Source: Nitrospirales bacterium
GTDB lineage: Bacteria; Nitrospirota; Nitrospiria; Nitrospirales; UBA8639
Direction: 5' to 3'
Length of the DNA stretch: 43,065 bases
NCBI GenBank assembly: GCA_029261235.1
Contig: JAJDBS010000134.1
Location: 1 to 43,065 of the forward strand
The first letter of the stretch is position 1, and the number at the start of each line of letters is the position of its first letter. This document shows positions 1 to 7,687 of the stretch, in pieces. The position numbers were made by a program, and so were the translations under genes. The notes beneath the pieces were generated by a model that was not told where the DNA came from, made no database searches, and saw only the letters and a program-made list of their open reading frames with translations.

Positions 1-2
1 CT

Positions 3-1110
3 TGAATTCAAGTTCGAAGTGCAACACTTTCTTGGGAGAATCGCTGAAGCTTCGGTGTCAGGATGCGGTACAGTGAGGCGAATTTTCATGATGAACCGAG
101 AGGAGCTTCATGCAATCCTACACCCAACTGACCCTTCAAGAGCGAGTGAGCCTTGGCCACATGCGAGGAGCTCAACTCTCGTTAAGAGAGATTGCGCGAC
201 GACTAGCCCGAAGCCCCAGCACCATTGCTCGAGAAGTGCGGCGGAACTGTTGCCCGGTGGGTCCCGATTATGATGGTTGGGCTGCCCACCCTCAAGCCGT
301 CAAGCGACGGCAGATCGCTCGTCGTCCGACACGCATGGCTCATCCGACCTTAGCGGCGTACGTCCGCACGAAGTTATCCGCCACGTATTCGCCTGAACAA
401 ATTGTGGGGCGGTTACGCCAAGAACACCCGTCTCACATCCCCGTGTTCATTTCCCATCAAACCATTTATACCTGGCTGGCCCAGGATCGTCTCAGCGGCG
501 GGCAGTGGTATCAGTGTTTACGACAGCACGGGAAACGGCGGCGGCGCTACGGGAGCAAGCGAACGCGGCCTTGGCCGGACGATCGAGTGGGCATTGATGC
601 GCGCCCGGCCATCGTCGAGCGTCGCCACCGGTTTGGCGATTGGGAAAGCGATACGGTTGAAGGAAGCAAAGCTCGAGGTGGCTTTCTGGCCACCCACGTT
701 GAACGCAAATCAGGCTATGTTTGCGTGGCCAAATTGGCCAATAAGCGGGCGGACGTTTTTGCCGCAGGGACGATTCGCGTACTCCGAGGTTTTCCACCGT
801 CCTTACGGCGGACGCTGACCGCCGATAATGGGGTCGAATTCGCGCACTTTAAACAATTAGAAGCCGCCTTAGGCCTCAAGGTGTACTTTGCCCATCCGTA
901 TGCGGCCTGGGAGCGAGGCAGTAATGAGAATACCAATGGCCTCTTGCGCGAGTTCTTCCCCAAGGGCAGTGATTTCTCTACAATCAGTCATCAAGCCGTG
1001 GCCCGAGCGACGGCCTTACTCAATCATCGGCCACGCAAACGCCTTCAGTTTCGTACCCCGGCGGAAGTCCTGGCGAAAATTCCTAGTGTTGCACTTCACC
1101 TTTGAATTCA
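3..1110 (+). mobile_element. IS30-family insertion sequence, complete
   Basis: The element is bounded by imperfect terminal inverted repeats of 26 bp at 3-28 and 1085-1110, which match at 22 positions and differ only at repeat positions 10-13. A single transposase gene fills the space between them. The length of about 1.1 kb is normal for the IS30 family. The flanking bases (CT before, CCG after) do not form an obvious 2-3 bp target duplication, so either the two flanks come from different copies or recombination has occurred. The left 135 bp are present again at the far end of the window. Confidence 0.9.
110..1105 (+). CDS. IS30-family transposase (DDE)
   Basis: This 331-residue protein catalyses cut-and-paste or circle-intermediate transposition of the surrounding element. 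The N-terminal 50 residues form the HTH typical of IS30 (LTLQERVSLGHMR, then LSLREIARRLARSPSTIAREVRRN). The RNase H-like catalytic core carries GDWESDTVEG (Asp181), LTADNGVEF (Asp239) and WERGSNENTNGLLREFFPKG (Glu273). The Asp-Glu gap of 33 residues is diagnostic of the family. The ATG is preceded by GAGAGGAGCTTC, a good ribosome site. The gene is undamaged and ends five bases before the outer edge of the right inverted repeat, so the element looks potentially active. Confidence 0.95.
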   Translation: MQSYTQLTLQERVSLGHMRGAQLSLREIARRLARSPSTIAREVRRNCCPVGPDYDGWAAHPQAVKRRQIARRPTRMAHPTLAAYVRTKLSATYSPEQIVGRLRQEHPSHIPVFISHQTIYTWLAQDRLSGGQWYQCLRQHGKRRRRYGSKRTRPWPDDRVGIDARPAIVERRHRFGDWESDTVEGSKARGGFLATHVERKSGYVCVAKLANKRADVFAAGTIRVLRGFPPSLRRTLTADNGVEFAHFKQLEAALGLKVYFAHPYAAWERGSNENTNGLLREFFPKGSDFSTISHQAVARATALLNHRPRKRLQFRTPAEVLAKIPSVALHL

Positions 1111-1347
1111 CCGGACTGGGCTTTTCGATGAAAGATCAGGAATGCAAGCCGCCTCTTTCCATCGGAATCCGTCTCTCGTCAGTCGGTCTATTGGAAAGAT
1201 TGCTGCCGGTGTGCAAACGCGCAAAAGGGGCATGCCCAAGTTGAATCAATAGATTAAAACCTTTGCGCAGACATGCCCCTCATTAACGAGCGGCTTGTGT
1301 CTGTTGGCCAGAGATTTCTTTGAGCCTCTGTCCTGCATGTGGTGCGG
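1111..1347. other. intergenic segment with a 10-bp palindrome
   Basis: No credible gene was seen between the IS30 right end and the HesB-like gene. A perfect palindrome GGGCATGCCC lies at 1228-1237, and the same motif returns in inverted form near 1270-1279 (CATGCCCCT). Together they could form a hairpin with a long loop downstream of the minus-strand gene. No T-run follows, so a terminator cannot be asserted. Confidence 0.3.
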
Positions 1348-1659
1348 TCAATTCAAATTGAACACATCTAACTTTGCTTCTCCTTCTTGCTCAGGATGAA
1401 TAAATTTAAACCCGTCTGGCTCCTGGTAATCCAGGGTAATGTCTTTCATGCGCGAGACACTCCGCCCTTCAACCCCCACAGTCAATCCTTGCACCTCCTG
1501 CACCTCGTCATCCGGCTGCATCTTATCTTCAAGGGTAATGTTGTACGACAATCGGTCCTCGTCAAGGTCTTGCACCTTCAATCTGACAAAGGGATCTTCC
1601 GGGTGTTCGAGTATTAAGACCTTGAGCTTCGTCACTGCCTGTTCCGTCAGAAAAATCAT
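1348..1659 (-). CDS. HesB/IscA-like (A-type iron-sulfur carrier fold) protein lacking all cysteines
   Basis: The protein is 103 residues long, close to the usual 105-110 of A-type Fe-S carriers, and follows the family layout from an N-terminal LTEQAVTKLKVLI helix to FVRLKVQ, LTVGVEGRSVSRMKDITLDYQE and the terminal FKFIHP stretch. The three cysteines that bind iron or clusters in IscA/SufA/ErpA are absent: the CSG position reads RLSYNI, and the C-terminal CxC region reads HPEQEGEAKL. There is no cysteine anywhere. Cluster carriage by the classical route is therefore unlikely, and a structural or regulatory role is inferred. The start at MIFLTEQ was chosen because AAAGGA lies nine bases upstream. 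Longer in-frame starts exist but lack a ribosome site. Confidence 0.75.
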   Translation of the reverse strand: MIFLTEQAVTKLKVLILEHPEDPFVRLKVQDLDEDRLSYNITLEDKMQPDDEVQEVQGLTVGVEGRSVSRMKDITLDYQEPDGFKFIHPEQEGEAKLDVFNLN

Positions 1660-2056
1660 ATCGACCATTCCTTTCATCGAGGATTTCAAATTGGAGTTCC
1701 CAAGGGTATTGGCAACTTCACGATAATTGGGCCCTGAACAGACCATGCGCCTGCAGATCATCTACTGATTTGTCAGGGTTTCGATTGCAGGCTCCTCGCT
1801 TAGACAGAGCCCCATTTTGTTTATGTTAACAATACCATCCTGAAGTAAGAGAAAAATTCACGGATTGGTTGCCGATACACGGCTGTCAGAACACGCCGCG
1901 TTTGAGCACTTCCTTTCTCGCAGTCGTGTTTTCAGTGTTCCGTCTTGCTGCATCACGCCATGCATCAGTGGCAGACCGCAAGCATAGCTAGGGGTTTGCC
2001 AGGCCACATTTACTTGTTGGGCGGAATCTCGTTATACGCGACGAATCTTGCCGACG
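1660..2056. other. intergenic, no gene seen
   Basis: About 400 bp between two minus-strand genes. Short open frames occur on both strands but none has a ribosome site or recognisable similarity. The stretch directly upstream of the HesB-like gene (1790-1860) is AT-richer and probably holds its promoter, but no clear -35/-10 pair was found. Confidence 0.3.
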
Positions 2057-2788
2057 TCACCGGCCTTCGTCTTCCACGGCCACTGCGATCACGAAGAGAA
2101 CCGCATAGTCTTGCTTCTTGCATCCCTTGACTGTCGGCATTGCCGCTCCTCGAGCGACCGGAAATGCTGTCTTCTTCACGTTTACCGGAGAACACGAACG
2201 ATCACTGGTTGTCGGGATATAACGCGCGGACCGGCACGCCAAGTGGGTCACGTCATAGAGCGTCGCGAGGTCATCAAGCTCCCAGCGCCTATTTCCATCC
2301 TTGTCAGCGGGATGAATGGTCAGCACGGTCGTGACCTCGCGGTCACCCGTGACCAGATATTTGCCAGGAGGGATCGGAAAGCTCGGCTGCTCCATGATGA
2401 GACCGTGTTCCTCCAGCCACCAGTCTGTCTGGTCGAATGTCCAACGTGCTGGGGCGACTCCACCTGCCTTTTCCAACTGCTCAAAGCGGCTCAATCTCAC
2501 TCCCCGAGGACCCGGATCCAAAGGCCAGAGCCCCCACGACTGCGCGCCGTTCCCGGAGGAGGCACCTGGAGGACCCAATGCTGCGACGAACTGCGTCGAA
2601 ATGCGCTGAAACTTCGTCTGGCCTCCTTCTGCGGCGTAAACCGACGGACCCAAAGTGCCCATCATCACGAACAATGTTGTCGCAAGGCATGCGCGGCTAA
2701 ACAGGAGTATCGTTCCGCGAGGTGTCCACAACACCGTCCCTCGCGGCAAAGGAGTTCGCACTCTGATGTTCCTGAGATTTAAAATCAT
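2057..2788 (-). CDS. exported protein of unknown function
   Basis: This 243-residue protein has an N-terminal basic stretch and a hydrophobic segment around residues 29-50 (LFSRACLATTLFVMMGTLGPSVYAAEGG), with a likely signal-peptidase site after AYAA-like VYAA. The mature part is dense in tryptophan and glycine (GNGAQSWGLWPLDPGPRGVRLSRFEQL, WWLEEHGLIMEQPSFPIPPGKYLVTGDREVTTVLTIHP), has paired cysteines late in the chain, and ends in KGCKKQDYAVLFVIAVAVED. It looks like a conserved periplasmic protein, but I cannot assign a family or function. The start was chosen at the ATG preceded by GAGGAGGAACGTCGAAAT. A longer frame to 2821 lacks a ribosome site. Confidence 0.7.
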   Translation of the reverse strand: MILNLRNIRVRTPLPRGTVLWTPRGTILLFSRACLATTLFVMMGTLGPSVYAAEGGQTKFQRISTQFVAALGPPGASSGNGAQSWGLWPLDPGPRGVRLSRFEQLEKAGGVAPARWTFDQTDWWLEEHGLIMEQPSFPIPPGKYLVTGDREVTTVLTIHPADKDGNRRWELDDLATLYDVTHLACRSARYIPTTSDRSCSPVNVKKTAFPVARGAAMPTVKGCKKQDYAVLFVIAVAVEDEGR

Positions 2789-3392
2789 ATTTCGACGTTC
2801 CTCCTCGAGCGGGCCAGTCACTTCACGAAGAGGGTGAGCTATGCAGTCTCACGAGGAATAGCTGACCCAAAGGCCGCCATCTGTTACAGGTGGAGCATTA
2901 TCAAGCCTCAAAAAGTTACAAAGTTGCAAAAGCTTGGGAACGATAAACTAATCCGCAACTTTGGCATGAGACTGCACATTGAAATTTTTTCATCCATGTT
3001 GATGCATCCATGAAACGGAATACGTCTTTGGTGTCATTGTTCCTTTTCATTCCCCCACCCTACGAAAATCATTGGATAATGTAAACCGATGTGGAGTAGT
3101 CTCGAGGAGTTCTTGGGGTCAGCTCTTGCATTCACGCATCACATTTACATTGCCCCTAGCCCAAAACCCCCTTTCTTCTCCCCTCCCCTCTTTCCACTTA
3201 CCGGCATGGGGTTGGATGAGGTGAGAATTTGTCTTTTCGGTTTTCTCCGATATGCTCACCTTCACCTGAAGACCATCCTGCCTTGTGTGCAACCGAGCCT
3301 TTGGACCATGTGCTCACACTTTTGCCAACCCCTTGTCGACAAGAATATAACAGCTCACCATTGTTACAAGACCGCAAACGTAGCCCGCTGGG
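2789..3392. other. intergenic, no gene seen
   Basis: About 600 bp between the exported protein and secB. Open frames on the plus strand here (for example from 3089) have low-complexity, proline-rich translations, lack ribosome sites and partly run antisense to secB, so they are judged spurious. No tRNA, hairpin or repeat was recognised. Confidence 0.3.
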
Positions 3393-3854
3393 CTATTCAG
3401 AACTTGTTGCCGTGGAATTGTCTTCCGTCTTTTGTTGCTGTTGTTGTTGATAGATAGCCTCAAAATTAACGGGACTAAGAATGACTGCCGAAAACCCTGC
3501 TCGCGTCACAGCATCAGATACCGTTTCCCGTAAATACGGAAAGATAATATTTGCACAACCAATAGCCAACACTGGCCCTATTTCCTCTGTTGATATATGG
3601 CGAATACGAAAAACACCTGCTTGCTCCACTTCCACCAAAAACGTCACCTGCTCTTTGACCTTGGCTGTAAGCGTCGCCGTCAAAATGACTTCATATAATC
3701 CATCATCAAAATCTTGATTTTTGGCATTTAATTCTAAATGAACGGCCGGAGCATCCCGTTCAAGAAAAATACCGGGCGCATGAGGTACTTCTACGGATAA
3801 ATCCTTGACATAGATTTTTTCAATGGTAAACACTGGCTTCTGCTCTTCACTCAT
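3393..3854 (-). CDS. secB: SecB protein-export chaperone
   Basis: SecB is the cytosolic homotetrameric chaperone that keeps outer-membrane and periplasmic precursors unfolded and hands them to SecA. This 153-residue protein has the normal length and the family landmarks: FTIEKIYVKDLSVEVPHAP at the N terminus, the LELNAKNQDFDDGLYEVILTATLTAK strand region, EVEQAGVFRI, and the conserved C-terminal half IGCANIIFPYLRETVSDAVTRAGFSAVILSPVNFEAIYQQ. A run of six glutamines near the C terminus is an oddity outside the fold. The ATG is preceded by AGAGAGGATTCAAG. Its presence supports a Gram-negative cell with substantial Sec-dependent outer-membrane traffic. Confidence 0.95.
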   Translation of the reverse strand: MSEEQKPVFTIEKIYVKDLSVEVPHAPGIFLERDAPAVHLELNAKNQDFDDGLYEVILTATLTAKVKEQVTFLVEVEQAGVFRIRHISTEEIGPVLAIGCANIIFPYLRETVSDAVTRAGFSAVILSPVNFEAIYQQQQQQKTEDNSTATSSE

Positions 3855-4445
3855 CTTGAATCCTCTCTACTTGAAAGACAACAATACCCATGGGCTACAA
3901 AAACTCCGTCACATTCTATCACGTCATAAGACGGCCAATGTTGCCACCGCCACACATAGGTTATCAAGTTCCGTTCAATCGTCACGGGCATGTTGAAAAA
4001 AGACGCCAGCCTTCGCCAAGGCTACGGCTGACAGGCTAGCGGTTCCATGCCTGACGAAGCGACTTCGCGCAGGCAGATTGCCCTTTTGCCGTGCTCCCGT
4101 ACCGAAAGTACTCTCCGCGCGCCAAAAGAGCTGCGGCCTTGCTGGACGGACTTTTTTGAATAGGCCCTCTCCCTGATATGCCTCGTCTTTCCTGGAGCAT
4201 TTCTGGGACATAGACCTGAATTAGGCAAGAAGTCCATCATAGCCACCCACAAGTTCATCCTTGAGAGCCATCTGCAGAACCTTGCATCCCGCCATCTACA
4301 TTTTTCCACGACTCCACTCTTTTCCAAACGTGCTTACGCCGCGTGCATTCTCAGTAGGTCCTTCACAATTGATTCTCTCCTTCCACTCGGGCACAATCCT
4401 TTTTGTTTCATACGAGTCCTTCTTCGTAGACGAAAGACCACCCTT
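3855..4445. other. intergenic, holds the MITE-like element
   Basis: About 590 bp between the divergent secB and YIP1-family genes. Apart from the element at 3993-4160, no gene is seen. Minus-strand open frames here translate the hairpin element and have no ribosome sites. Confidence 0.3.
3993..4160. repeat. MITE-like / hairpin-rich intergenic element
   Basis: A 168-bp segment starts with TTGAAAAAAGACGCCAGC and ends with a matching inverted end (reverse complement TTCAAAAAAGTCCGTCCAGC). Inside are several nested hairpins: AGCCTT/AAGGCT near 4008-4023, GCCTG..CAGGC enclosing CGAAG/CTTCG near 4049-4074, GTAC-CGAAA-GTAC near 4099-4111, and CTTTTGCC/GCCAAAAG spanning roughly 4083-4128. No reading frame inside has coding support. 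The combination of short terminal inverted repeats, no gene and dense secondary structure fits a MITE or REP-like unit. Copy number elsewhere cannot be judged from this window. Confidence 0.5.
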
Positions 4446-4978
4446 TTGACCCCATTTGTTAGTCGGATGATTCGAGCATCCATGCTCGACGTGAACTTGT
4501 ACGAAGAAGTAGAAGCCGACAAGACCGCGATGACTCAAGCGGTCGGTGTGGTGGCGTTATCAAGCCTGGCTGGTGGCATTGGGTTTATGCAACAAGCCGG
4601 ACTGACCGGCTTGGTCATCGGCACGGCTGGATCCCTCATCAGCTGGTACGCATGGGCGTTATTGACCTACCTCATTGGGACCAAAGTATTACCCGAACCT
4701 CAAACTCAGGCTGATCATGGGAACTGCTTCGGACCATCGGCTTTTCCAGTGCCCCTGGTATGCTACGGATTTTTGGGATCATTCCAGGATTAGGCACTAT
4801 TATCAATCTTGTGGCCAGTGTGTGGATGCTGATTGCCATGGTCATTGCCGTGCGCCAAGCCTTGGATTATCACAGCACCTACCGCGCCGTTGGCGTATGC
4901 CTGATTGGCTGGGTGGTACAGGCTGTCATTCTCGCCTTGGTTTTATCTTTGACGGGTGGCACACCGCCGCCGCTGTGA
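4446..4978 (+). pseudogene. YIP1-family membrane protein, interrupted by a one-base frameshift
   Basis: Two overlapping frames together encode a YIP1-like integral membrane protein of about 175 residues. The first frame gives MIRASMLDVNLYEEVEADKTAMTQAV, then transmembrane segments ending GTKVLPEPQTQADHG. The second continues ELLRTIGFSSAPGMLRIFGIIPGLGTIINLVASVWMLIAMVIAVRQALDY and a final transmembrane helix. The switch lies at the GGG of 4719-4721, and one additional G would restore a continuous frame. The start may be the TTG at 4446 or the ATG at 4467; neither has a strong ribosome site. Because the lesion is in a short G-run, a sequencing error is as likely as true inactivation. Confidence 0.7.
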
Positions 4979-5018
4979 GAAAATACCCACATACCGTCCG
5001 TTTAATGCGAGCTCCGTC

Positions 5019-5963
5019 ATGAATATCAGATCAGAGCAAACAGCGCGCCGATTATTCGCAGCGGCGCTCCTTAGTACGACATTGTGGGTCGGATGTGCTT
5101 CAGCCCCTGCTTCATGTCCACTTCCTTCGTCACCAAATACTGATCTTCCAACGCATGGAATTTCCGCTCATCGTGGGGGCCTCCTTGGATGCCCAGGGAA
5201 TACCCTTGGCGCCTTTCAACGGGCGATCGATCGAGGCGTCCACCAGATTGAACTCGATGTGCGTCTCACCTCCGATAACATTGTGGTCGTGGCTCATGAT
5301 GATGAAGTCACGAACAAGGCCCACACCTTACACATCTCCGAATCAACGCTCCATCAGATACAAGAGTTGGATCTTGAACCATGCAAGGGAGAACCCCATG
5401 TGCAGCATGTTCCTACACTGGAACAAACTCTTGCCATCATGCCTCACAATATCTGGATCAATGTGGATATGAAAGATAATGATCCACGCGTAGCCCAACT
5501 CGTGGCTGCAACCGTCGCGAAGGCTGATCGCATGGACCAAGTGATCTTCGCTGCCCGAAAGAAAGCTGTGGCTTCCGTGCGACAAGTTGCCGATGAAACC
5601 GGAAGAAAAATCTGGGTCGCTAATATGAGTCGCGAACTTTTTCGTGGCCAGTATATTGATGCGACGATTCGTTCGTGTGCTGAATTCATTCAGCTAGTCA
5701 AAGTCCCGTACCTCCCTTTTGTACGCGGAAAACCAAGCCCAAAAACTATGGGTCGCTTAGATGAGGCTGGAATACGTGTAAATTATTCCTGGCTTAGAGG
5801 AAAAGATGAAGAGGCATTACAGCAAGACCTCCAGGACTTATTTGATCGTGGGGTTAATTTCGTACTGGTCGACCATGTTGAGCAAGCCATGAATGCAGCA
5901 GACAACCTGGGCATTCCTCGCCTCGTTCCTCATTGGGATCACATTTCTCTCCCAACCGACTAA
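5019..5963 (+). CDS. glycerophosphodiester phosphodiesterase family lipoprotein
   Basis: The protein (314 residues) hydrolyses glycerophosphodiesters to sn-glycerol 3-phosphate and an alcohol if it follows its family. It has a signal sequence ending LLSTTLWVGC, so Cys26 is a probable lipidation site and the enzyme is expected to be membrane-anchored outside the cytoplasm. GDPD landmarks follow in order: AHRGG (His51), GNTLGAFQRAIDRGVHQIELDV (Glu78, Asp80) and VVVAHDDEV (His93). Later come WINVDMKDND and the C-terminal DRGVNFVLVDHVEQA, typical of the TIM-barrel end. The start is the ATG before NIRSEQ, which gives a proper signal peptide; a longer frame from 4956 overlaps the upstream gene. Confidence 0.88.
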   Translation: MNIRSEQTARRLFAAALLSTTLWVGCASAPASCPLPSSPNTDLPTHGISAHRGGLLGCPGNTLGAFQRAIDRGVHQIELDVRLTSDNIVVVAHDDEVTNKAHTLHISESTLHQIQELDLEPCKGEPHVQHVPTLEQTLAIMPHNIWINVDMKDNDPRVAQLVAATVAKADRMDQVIFAARKKAVASVRQVADETGRKIWVANMSRELFRGQYIDATIRSCAEFIQLVKVPYLPFVRGKPSPKTMGRLDEAGIRVNYSWLRGKDEEALQQDLQDLFDRGVNFVLVDHVEQAMNAADNLGIPRLVPHWDHISLPTD

Positions 5964-6115
5964 CCGCCTTTCCGTTGCGCCACGACTCTGAGCAAACACG
6001 AACCTCTCGCAGAAAATAACACTCCACCTCCCTAACAATCAGACATTATGCTATGATGTTCCATTATTTTTTTCTCAGAACAACGTAGAATGTTCGGTCT
6101 TCACTTTTTAACCAC

Positions 6116-6973
6116 ATGGGTGCATGTATGAGTAATCTCCCTTCGGCTTCTATTGAAGAATTTATGCAGCAGGATCTAGAACTGGTCAACCAGACGACCA
6201 CGGCCGTCGAGGCGGCTGTCCATATGGCAGACAAACGTATCGGCTGTCTCGTGGTTCAGGGCGAAGGGTCTGATGCCGATCAGCAACCCATCTTGGGGCT
6301 GGTTTCTGAAACAGACTTGGCGCGGAAGGTCATGGCCGCCAATCTTTCTAGCTCAACAACCACAGTCTCTCAAATTATGTCGACCCCATTGCACACCATT
6401 GCGAGTCACCGTCCCATGCTTGATGCCAGTCATGTCATGGAGCAACAGGGCGTTCGGCATCTCTGTGTCGCCAAAGATGAGGAAATCGTTGGCCTGATAT
6501 CCATTCGCGATCTCGTTCGTTATTTTGTCTATGCCGAGTCCGGGCCCATACGAGAATTGGATAATGTCTATCGCCCACTCAGTATCCTCATGCAAAAATC
6601 AATTGAAACGATCGATGGAGAGGTTCCCATTCAACAGGCGGCCCAACAGATGGCCACAAAAAAAATTGGAGCCCTTTTAGTACAGCAAGATGGCAAGTTG
6701 AAGGGCATTGTGACCGAACGTGATTTAGTCACCAAAGTCATCAGCCAAGAAGAGGATCCGCACACCCTCACAGTCAAGACCGTCATGAACCACCCTCTCA
6801 TCGACATTGATATTAATCGGACGATCCATGATGCCAGCGATCTTATGGCCGAAAAATGGATTCGCCATCTACCCGTCACTGAAAACCATAAAATCGTGGG
6901 CATTCTTTCCGTGCGCGATCTGATCCGCATGATTGCCCTACGCGACCGTCCCAGATTCCTCAGTCAGAAATAA
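6116..6973 (+). CDS. protein of four CBS domains (two Bateman modules)
   Basis: This 285-residue soluble protein consists almost only of CBS repeats, which bind adenosyl ligands such as AMP/ATP or SAM and act as energy or redox sensors in other proteins. Four repeats can be read from their boundaries: VEAAVHMADKRIGCLVVQ..GLVSETDL (about 25-75), MSTPLHTIASHRPMLDASHVMEQQGVRHLCV..GLISIRDLVR (80-140), MQKSIETIDGEVPIQQAAQQMATKKIGALLV..GIVTERDLV (160-210) and MNHPLIDIDINRTIHDASDLMAEKWIRHLPV..GILSVRDLI (223-273). No catalytic domain is attached, so the partner is unknown. The start may be the ATG at 6116 or the one at 6128 (MSNLPSAS); neither has a clear ribosome site. Confidence 0.88.
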   Translation: MGACMSNLPSASIEEFMQQDLELVNQTTTAVEAAVHMADKRIGCLVVQGEGSDADQQPILGLVSETDLARKVMAANLSSSTTTVSQIMSTPLHTIASHRPMLDASHVMEQQGVRHLCVAKDEEIVGLISIRDLVRYFVYAESGPIRELDNVYRPLSILMQKSIETIDGEVPIQQAAQQMATKKIGALLVQQDGKLKGIVTERDLVTKVISQEEDPHTLTVKTVMNHPLIDIDINRTIHDASDLMAEKWIRHLPVTENHKIVGILSVRDLIRMIALRDRPRFLSQK

Positions 6974-7252
6974 TTTGATTACAGGGAGCTATGATGGTAG
7001 ATTTTTCCGTCAATAATGCGAAAGGTCAGGCTGCCTTTCCTTTATTGTTGGGCTCGACTTTTTCTCAAATACCTTTCCATTGATGGATAGGATTCAGCAT
7101 GACTCTTAATCTCGTCTTTCCTTTTTTCTCTCAGGCTCTTATCGTTAGAACTCTCAGCTTAATCCCCATCTTGTTCTGCCAACCGATCTTTAGACATACT
7201 TTAAGTCTATCCATTGACGAAAAGATTTATCCTGTAAAAAAGGGGGTATCTC

Positions 7253-7612
7253 ATGGGTCCAACGAAAGCTGTCGTAAAAGATTCAGGCATCTATGATGCT
7301 AAAACTGGCAATTTGATCAAAGATGGGCTCGCGACTCCCGAAGCGATTCAGGATTATGCGGCCCATCATTATCTCGTTCTCCCAGTGGTGAATAAAGCCT
7401 GCCAGCCATGGTTGCTTGATGACCAACCAATTTTCTGTTTGCGAGGTACCCGGTATGAAAATCTTCAGGACGGCGTATTGCACTTAGCGCGATGTCCGGA
7501 TTGTGGTGGCATGGGCATTCGGGATGACGAACCGCTCGTTGAATCCGACTGCATCCGATGCGTATCATGCGGACATGAATTTGATACTCGCTTGGAAATG
7601 ATGGAAAGCTAG
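7253..7612 (+). CDS. small zinc-ribbon protein of unknown function
   Basis: This 119-residue cytosolic protein carries a C-terminal metal-binding module: CPDCGGMG (around residues 81-84) pairs with CIRCVSCGHEFD (around 100-106), giving a four-cysteine zinc ribbon. The N-terminal half (TKAVVKDSGIYDAKTGNLIKDGLATPEAIQDYAAHHYLVLPVVNK) matches no family I know. The gene starts after AAAAAGGGGGTATCTC, a strong ribosome site, and stands alone between the CBS gene and the convergent rbgA. The real coding status is well supported; the role is unknown. Confidence 0.75.
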   Translation: MGPTKAVVKDSGIYDAKTGNLIKDGLATPEAIQDYAAHHYLVLPVVNKACQPWLLDDQPIFCLRGTRYENLQDGVLHLARCPDCGGMGIRDDEPLVESDCIRCVSCGHEFDTRLEMMES

Positions 7613-7687
7613 GTGTGCAATTAAGTCAAAAGTCTTAGAAGTGTCTCACCCGTACTTTTGCTAGCAATAATTACAGGAAGGAGCAGA

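Noticed and set aside
2048-2782. Long plus-strand frame (244 codons) opposite the exported protein
   Set aside because: It mirrors the minus-strand gene, is very rich in Arg/Cys/His, and lacks a ribosome site; the minus strand has a signal peptide and AGGAGG.
3089-3457. Plus-strand open frame of 122 codons overlapping secB
   Set aside because: It is antisense to the secB 3' part, has low-complexity Pro/Phe-rich translation and no ribosome site.
4956-5018. Upstream extension of the phosphodiesterase gene
   Set aside because: It would place polar sequence before the signal peptide and overlap the YIP1-family gene.
6991-7083. 30-codon frame MMVDFSVNNAKGQAAFPLLLGSTFSQIPFH after AGGGAG
   Set aside because: It is too short, spacing to the ribosome site is poor and there is no recognisable motif; it cannot be distinguished from chance.
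7099-7296. Hydrophobic 65-codon frame upstream of the zinc-ribbon gene
   Set aside because: No ribosome site; overlaps the start of a better supported gene.
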